A DNA stretch of 33,379 nucleotides from Nocardioides sp. (GTDB lineage: Bacteria > Actinomycetota > Actinomycetes > Propionibacteriales > Nocardioidaceae): NCBI RefSeq assembly GCF_004803405.1, contig NZ_SSXI01000038.1, positions 1 through 33,379 on the forward strand, written 5' to 3'. The notes under the pieces were generated by a model. It was not told the DNA's origin. It saw only the letters and a program-made list of their open reading frames with translations, and searched no databases. The translations under genes were made by a program, and so were the position numbers. Shown here piece after piece: positions 29,443 to 33,379 of this stretch; position 1 is the first letter of the stretch, and every line of letters starts with the position of its first letter.

Positions 29443-30738
29443 TCAAGCAGGTTGCGGCGCGGGGGCTCCTGCCAGGTGGCGTTCGGCGGCGCGCGACGCG
29501 GGATGGATCGCCACGGCCGCCACGACGATGATCGCGGCGATCACCAACCACCCGACGGTGCCCAGCTCCAGGGCCAGGAAGGTGTACGCCGCAGGTGCCC
29601 ACACCGAGCCGACGGTGAATCCCAGCTGGGAGACGCCCTGGTACTCGCCGCGCCGGGCCGGGTCGGACAGCTCGGCCTGGAGGCCCCACTCGCCGGCGGA
29701 CTGGAAGAGCTCGGCACCGGTCACCGTCACGTGACCGATCCAGACCAGGGCGATCGTCACCCAGCCCACGGTGTCGTGGGTGACCAGCACGATCCCGCAG
29801 GAGAGCACGAAGAAGAACGCGCCCCGACGCTGGGCGCGCAGCGAGTCCGCCACGGTGGTGATGCCCCGGGCCGCCGCGACCTGGAGGAAGACGGCCATCA
29901 GGGTGTTGGTGCCGAACAGCCAGGCGAGCAGCACCCGCGGCGCGTCGGTGGCCTCCACCAGCCACAGGGGGATCACCACGTTCAACAGGACCTGATGCGT
30001 GGCGAGCACGCCGCCGCAGATCGACATCAGCAGGTAGCCGCGGTTGCGGAGCGCGCTCTGCCGTGCGACGTCGCCGGTGAGAGCCGCGCCGACCACCGCC
30101 TCGACGGCCTCCTCCAGGGGCTCCTCGTGCTGGATGTGGTGGACGGCGTCGGGGAGTCGTGAGACCAGGACCGCGTTGAGGGCCAGGATGCCGGCGGTGA
30201 CCATCGGGACCGCGCGGATCACGTCGTCGCTGTTGGTCGCGAGTGCGATGCCTGCCAGCAGTGCGCCGAGCGTGTAGCCGACGTTGCGGGCGGCGCGGAA
30301 GTACGCGTTGGAGGCGACCCGCTCCTCACGCGGGAAGGTGTCGAACCGGTAGGCGTTGCGTGCCGACCGGGACCCCGTCGAGACCGCCTCCAGCACGACC
30401 ATCGTCGCCACGAAGCCGGCCATGCCGTCGACGGGCAGCCAGGCGAGGTAGAGCACCGCCTCGATGAGCGCGCCGACCGCCCACACCCGCTTGGCGCCGT
30501 ACCTGTCGCTGAGCCTGCCCATCGGGACCGCCAGGAAGAACGTCACGACACCGGCGATCGTCAGCCCGAGGCCCACCTGTGCGGCGGAGAGTCCGACGAT
30601 CTGGGTGAAGAAGACCGCGCTGCCGGTCAGGAAGACGCCGTCGCCGAATGCGGAGAGCACCGACTGTGCGGAGAGGCGGCGGACCAGCGGGGTCGGGCCG
30701 GCGAGCCGGGCGAGGCGCTCTGGGAGGTATCGCGACAT
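29443..30738 (-). CDS. major facilitator superfamily transporter
   Basis: A 431-residue transporter with 12 predicted transmembrane helices. The loop between helices 2 and 3 carries the MFS signature (MGRLSDRYGAKRVW, about 74-87). A cytoplasmic central loop (about 195-230) is acidic with two His (HHIQHEEPLEEAVE). The substrate is unknown; it resembles the drug/small-molecule efflux type. It is immediately upstream of menA and divergent from menE. ATG 30738 is preferred; GTG 30741 is directly before it. Confidence 0.87.
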   Translation of the reverse strand: MSRYLPERLARLAGPTPLVRRLSAQSVLSAFGDGVFLTGSAVFFTQIVGLSAAQVGLGLTIAGVVTFFLAVPMGRLSDRYGAKRVWAVGALIEAVLYLAWLPVDGMAGFVATMVVLEAVSTGSRSARNAYRFDTFPREERVASNAYFRAARNVGYTLGALLAGIALATNSDDVIRAVPMVTAGILALNAVLVSRLPDAVHHIQHEEPLEEAVEAVVGAALTGDVARQSALRNRGYLLMSICGGVLATHQVLLNVVIPLWLVEATDAPRVLLAWLFGTNTLMAVFLQVAAARGITTVADSLRAQRRGAFFFVLSCGIVLVTHDTVGWVTIALVWIGHVTVTGAELFQSAGEWGLQAELSDPARRGEYQGVSQLGFTVGSVWAPAAYTFLALELGTVGWLVIAAIIVVAAVAIHPASRAAERHLAGAPAPQPA

Positions 30739-30797
30739 CACGTGAGCTCTACGCCCGAGTCGGTGGTGCACATCGCCGACATTCTCTTGCCGGGAAG

Positions 30798-30803
30798 TAG
30801 CGT
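30798..30803 (+). promoter_or_regulatory. -10 box of menE operon, likely leaderless
   Basis: TAGCGT is followed by 7 nt and GTG 30811. A weak GCCGAC lies 17 bp upstream as a -35. Confidence 0.42.
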
Positions 30804-30810
30804 CTGTCTC

Positions 30811-31827
30811 GTGGATTTCCTGACGGCGCGGGGTGACGTCGACGACATCGTGGGCCGGCTGCGCGCGTGGCTCTCCCTCGCCGACACCGCGGCACCCGGG
30901 CTGGTCGTCGAGACCTCGGGATCCACCGGAGCCCCGAAGCGGGTCCTGCTGCGGCGCTCGGCCCTGCTGGCGTCGGCCCGGGCGTCCGCGGCCCGGCTCG
31001 GCGCCTCGGGCCCGTGGGTGCTCGCCCTGCCGCCGTCGTACGTCGCCGGCGTGCAGGTGCTCCTGCGGTCCCTGCTCGCCGACCACCGGCCGGTGGTCCT
31101 CGATCGTGACGGCTGGCCCGACGACGACGGATGGTTCGTGTCGTTGGTGCCGACCCAGCTGACCCGGATGCTCGAGTCCCACGATGACGTCGAGGCGCTG
31201 CGCCGGGCGCACACGGTGCTGCTCGGCGGCGGCCCGATCGGCCCCGCCCTCCGGGCACGGGCGGCTGACCTGGGGGTGAGCGTCGTCGCGACTTACGGCT
31301 CCGCGGAGACCGCCGGCGGCTGCGTGTACGACGGCCTCCCGCTCGACGGCGTCGCCGTCGCTCTCGGCGAGGGGGGCCGCATCCGGATCGCCGGGCCCAC
31401 CCTGTTCACCGAGTACGTCGACCAGCCGGCGATGACGGCCGAGGTGCTCGTCGACGGGTGGTTCCACACCTCCGACGCCGGCCGCTTCGACGAGGACGGG
31501 CGGCTGGTGGTGGTCGGCCGGGTGGACGACGTGATCGTCAGCGGCGGGCTCAACGTGCCCGGTCCCGCCGTGGCCGCCCGGCTGCGCGAGCATCCCGCGG
31601 TCGCCGCGGCCGAGGTGCTCGGCGTGCCGGACCCCGAGTGGGGGCACCGCGTGGTCGCGTTCGTCGTGGGCCGGGTCCCTCTCGACGAGCTCCGCGACTG
31701 GGTCGGGCAGGAACAGCCACGTGCGTGGGCGCCGCGGCAGGTCGTCATGCTCGACGAGATCCCCCTGCTCCCCAACGGCAAGGCGGACCGCCAGGCGCTG
31801 CTCGCGGTGGTGGGATCGGACGCGTGA
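30811..31827 (+). CDS. menE: o-succinylbenzoate-CoA ligase
   Basis: Activates o-succinylbenzoate with ATP and CoA for menaquinone synthesis. The 338-residue form is short for the ANL superfamily but typical of actinobacterial MenE. Motifs: [16 protein letters not shown] (about 31-46, P-loop), [21 protein letters not shown] (about 136-143), [10 protein letters not shown] (about 161-170), [30 protein letters not shown] split across the hinge (about 215-244) and [14 protein letters not shown] with the catalytic Lys (about 318). GTG 30811 is chosen because a -10 box sits 7 nt upstream; starting at GTG 30742 would add 23 residues without family support. The stop overlaps menC as GTGA. Confidence 0.93.
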   Translation: MDFLTARGDVDDIVGRLRAWLSLADTAAPGLVVETSGSTGAPKRVLLRRSALLASARASAARLGASGPWVLALPPSYVAGVQVLLRSLLADHRPVVLDRDGWPDDDGWFVSLVPTQLTRMLESHDDVEALRRAHTVLLGGGPIGPALRARAADLGVSVVATYGSAETAGGCVYDGLPLDGVAVALGEGGRIRIAGPTLFTEYVDQPAMTAEVLVDGWFHTSDAGRFDEDGRLVVVGRVDDVIVSGGLNVPGPAVAARLREHPAVAAAEVLGVPDPEWGHRVVAFVVGRVPLDELRDWVGQEQPRAWAPRQVVMLDEIPLLPNGKADRQALLAVVGSDA

Positions 31828-32774
31828 AGGTCGTCGCGATCCCCCTGCGCACCCGCTTCCGCGGCATCCAGGTCCGGGAGGCGGCCCTGCTGCGCGGACC
31901 CGGCGGCTGGGGGGAGTGGAGCCCCTTCCTGGAGTACCCGCCCGAGGTCGCCGAGCCGTGGCTGCGCTGCGCGGAGGAGGCCGCCGCCGGGGACTGGCCC
32001 GCCGCGGTCCGCACCACGGTGCCGGTCAACGTCACGGTGCCGGCGGTCGACCCCGACCGGGCCCACACCATCGTCACCGACGGCGGCTGCCGGACGGCCA
32101 AGGTCAAGGTGGCCGAGCCGGGGCAGTCCCTCGCCGACGACCAGGCGCGGGTGGAGGCGGTGCGCGACGCGCTCGGTCCCGACGGCCGGATCCGGGTCGA
32201 CGCGAACGGCGCGTGGTCGGTCGACGACGCCGTGGCGGCGATCCGGCTCCTCGACCGCGCGGCCGGCGGCCTGGAGTACGTCGAGCAGCCCTCGGCGACC
32301 GTCGAGGAGCTGGCCCGGGTCCGCCGCCGGGCCGACGTGCCGATCGCCGCCGACGAGTCGATCCGCCGGGCCGAGGACCCGTTCCGCGTGCGGGACCTGC
32401 GGGCAGCCGACATCGCGGTGCTCAAGGTGCAGCCGCTCGGAGGGGTCCGCGCCTGCCTGCGGATCGCCGACCAGATCGGCCTGCCGGTCGTGGTGTCCTC
32501 TGCCCTCGAGACCTCGGTCGGGATCGCGGCCGGCGTCGCCCTCGCCGCGGCGCTGCCCGAGCTGCCCTATGCCTGCGGCCTGGCCACCGTCCAGCTGCTC
32601 ACCGCCGACGTCGTCGCCGAGCCGCTGCTGCCGGTCGCCGGGGCACTGCCCGTGCACCGGCCGAAGGTCGCCCTCGGCCAGCTCGACCTGCTCGCGGCGG
32701 CCCCGGACCGGGTCGCCGAGTGGGAGGCCCGGCTCGCCGCCGTCCGCGCCCTGCGGGAGGATCACCACTCGTGA
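31824..32774 (+). CDS. menC: o-succinylbenzoate synthase
   Basis: An enolase-superfamily dehydratase that makes o-succinylbenzoate from SHCHC. The 316 residues include the catalytic KxK (TAKVKVAE, about 91-98), then the metal ligands in RVDANGAW (Asp about 124), EYVEQP (Glu about 152) and AADESIRR (Asp about 175), and the second acid/base Lys in [10 protein letters not shown] (about 199). The N-terminal capping domain (1-85) is short, as in other actinobacterial MenC. GTG 31824 overlaps menE, and the stop overlaps menD as GTGA. Confidence 0.94.
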   Translation: MKVVAIPLRTRFRGIQVREAALLRGPGGWGEWSPFLEYPPEVAEPWLRCAEEAAAGDWPAAVRTTVPVNVTVPAVDPDRAHTIVTDGGCRTAKVKVAEPGQSLADDQARVEAVRDALGPDGRIRVDANGAWSVDDAVAAIRLLDRAAGGLEYVEQPSATVEELARVRRRADVPIAADESIRRAEDPFRVRDLRAADIAVLKVQPLGGVRACLRIADQIGLPVVVSSALETSVGIAAGVALAAALPELPYACGLATVQLLTADVVAEPLLPVAGALPVHRPKVALGQLDLLAAAPDRVAEWEARLAAVRALREDHHS

Positions 32775-33379
32775 CCCCACCGACGAGCCCGGGTGACAGC
32801 GCCACCGCCCTCGCCGGCGCGCTGGTCGACTGGCTGGCCACGGCGGGCGTCACCGACGTCGTGATCGCACCGGGGTCGCGCAACGCGCCGTTGTCGTTCG
32901 CGGTGTGGGCGGCCGCCGAGGGCGGACGGGTGCGGCTGCACACCCGGATCGACGAGCGCACGGCCGGGTTCCTCGCCCTGGGCCTGACGAAGGTCGGCGC
33001 CCGCGCCGCCGTACTCACCACCTCCGGCACTGCCGTGGCGAACCTGCACCCCGCCGTGCTCGAGGCGGTCCACGCCGGGATCGGGCTGGTCGTGGTCTCC
33101 GCCGACCGCCCCGCGCGGCTGCGCGGGACCGGCGCCAACCAGACCACCGACCAGGTCGGGATCTTCGGGCCGATGGTCCGGACCCACGACGTGGCCACGA
33201 TCGCCGCGCTCGAGTCGATCGACGCGCCGCCCGACGGGGTCGTGCACGTCAACCTCCAGCTGGACGCGCCGCTGGTGCCGGAGGAGCCGGTGCAGGCCGC
33301 CGGCGTGCCTGCGCCACGCGCGGCGTCCGTGGTCGCGGGGTCCGGTGGTCTCTCGCCGCGCGGGTCTGCGGGGAACCCG
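32771..33379 (+). CDS. menD: SEPHCHC synthase MenD, N-terminal part only
   Basis: A thiamine-diphosphate enzyme joining 2-oxoglutarate to isochorismate. About 203 residues of an expected 540-570 are visible; the frame is open at the window end. The PYR domain shows [17 protein letters not shown] (about 29-45), [16 protein letters not shown] with the cofactor-activating Glu (about 57-72), [17 protein letters not shown] and [21 protein letters not shown] (about 113-133), all MenD hallmarks. GTG 32771 overlaps the menC stop, so menE, menC and menD are translated as a coupled unit. Confidence 0.94.
   Translation, partial: MTPPTSPGDSATALAGALVDWLATAGVTDVVIAPGSRNAPLSFAVWAAAEGGRVRLHTRIDERTAGFLALGLTKVGARAAVLTTSGTAVANLHPAVLEAVHAGIGLVVVSADRPARLRGTGANQTTDQVGIFGPMVRTHDVATIAALESIDAPPDGVVHVNLQLDAPLVPEEPVQAAGVPAPRAASVVAGSGGLSPRGSAGNP

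Noticed and set aside
1..33379. new defence, phage or biosynthetic system
   Set aside because: No integrase, transposase, CRISPR, toxin-antitoxin, NRPS/PKS or nuclease-type genes are present, and gene order is mostly conserved core.

Overview
The window is about 33 kb of very GC-rich chromosomal DNA with strongly GC3-biased genes, many GTG starts and a gene order typical of actinobacteria. Gene content and order recall, from memory, the Mycobacterium tuberculosis Rv0500A-menD neighbourhood and the Streptomyces bldN/rsbN-rex-hem neighbourhood. A Nocardioides-like member of the Propionibacteriales is the most likely source (inference). I see no rRNA, tRNA, CRISPR array, IS element or prophage. 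It is a conserved core region with one accessory-looking insert.

Layout. 1-1945: divergent HAD hydrolase (cut by the window edge) and AcuC-type deacetylase. 2108-5079: small HTH protein, a 33-residue ribosomal protein bS22, an atypical SDR and a lysophospholipid acyltransferase. 5134-8231 (minus): DUF5667 anti-sigma candidate, BldN-like ECF sigma factor and HAD-IB phosphatase. 8320-10181: acyl-CoA ligase and glutaredoxin-like protein. 10233-13813: a four-gene cell-envelope glycosylation cassette (unknown membrane protein, GT-C-like protein, GT2, GtrA). 13868-19687: Rex operator/promoter, then rex-hemA-hemC-hemD and hemB. 19693-21265 (minus): secreted lytic transglycosylase with a terminator, tandem repeats and a structured leader. 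21393-27395: hemL, phosphatase, TlpA, CcdA, ResB and CcsB. 27406-28522: SnoaL-like protein under a KstR-type operator, and two small membrane proteins. 28550-33379: menA with an MFS gene, divergent from menE-menC-menD (menD cut by the edge).

Function. The central and right parts form a respiration hub: the NADH/NAD+ sensor Rex, heme synthesis from glutamyl-tRNA to uroporphyrinogen III, system II cytochrome c maturation and menaquinone synthesis. Genes inside operons are joined by ATGA, GTGA, TTGA and even CTGA stop/start overlaps, so translational coupling is pervasive.

The most interesting signals are regulatory. Two identically spaced ECF-type promoters (CGTAAC-N17-CGTTG) lie upstream of the anti-sigma gene and of the lytic transglycosylase, suggesting a local sigma regulon. 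A Rex operator lies in rex's own promoter, and a perfect KstR-pattern operator overlaps a leaderless promoter. gtrA appears to start at CTG with an ideal Shine-Dalgarno. A 34-bp perfect palindrome follows the HTH gene. About ten transcription units show a -10 box 6-8 nt before the start codon, as expected for leaderless mRNAs. I do not see a wholly new defence or mobile system.
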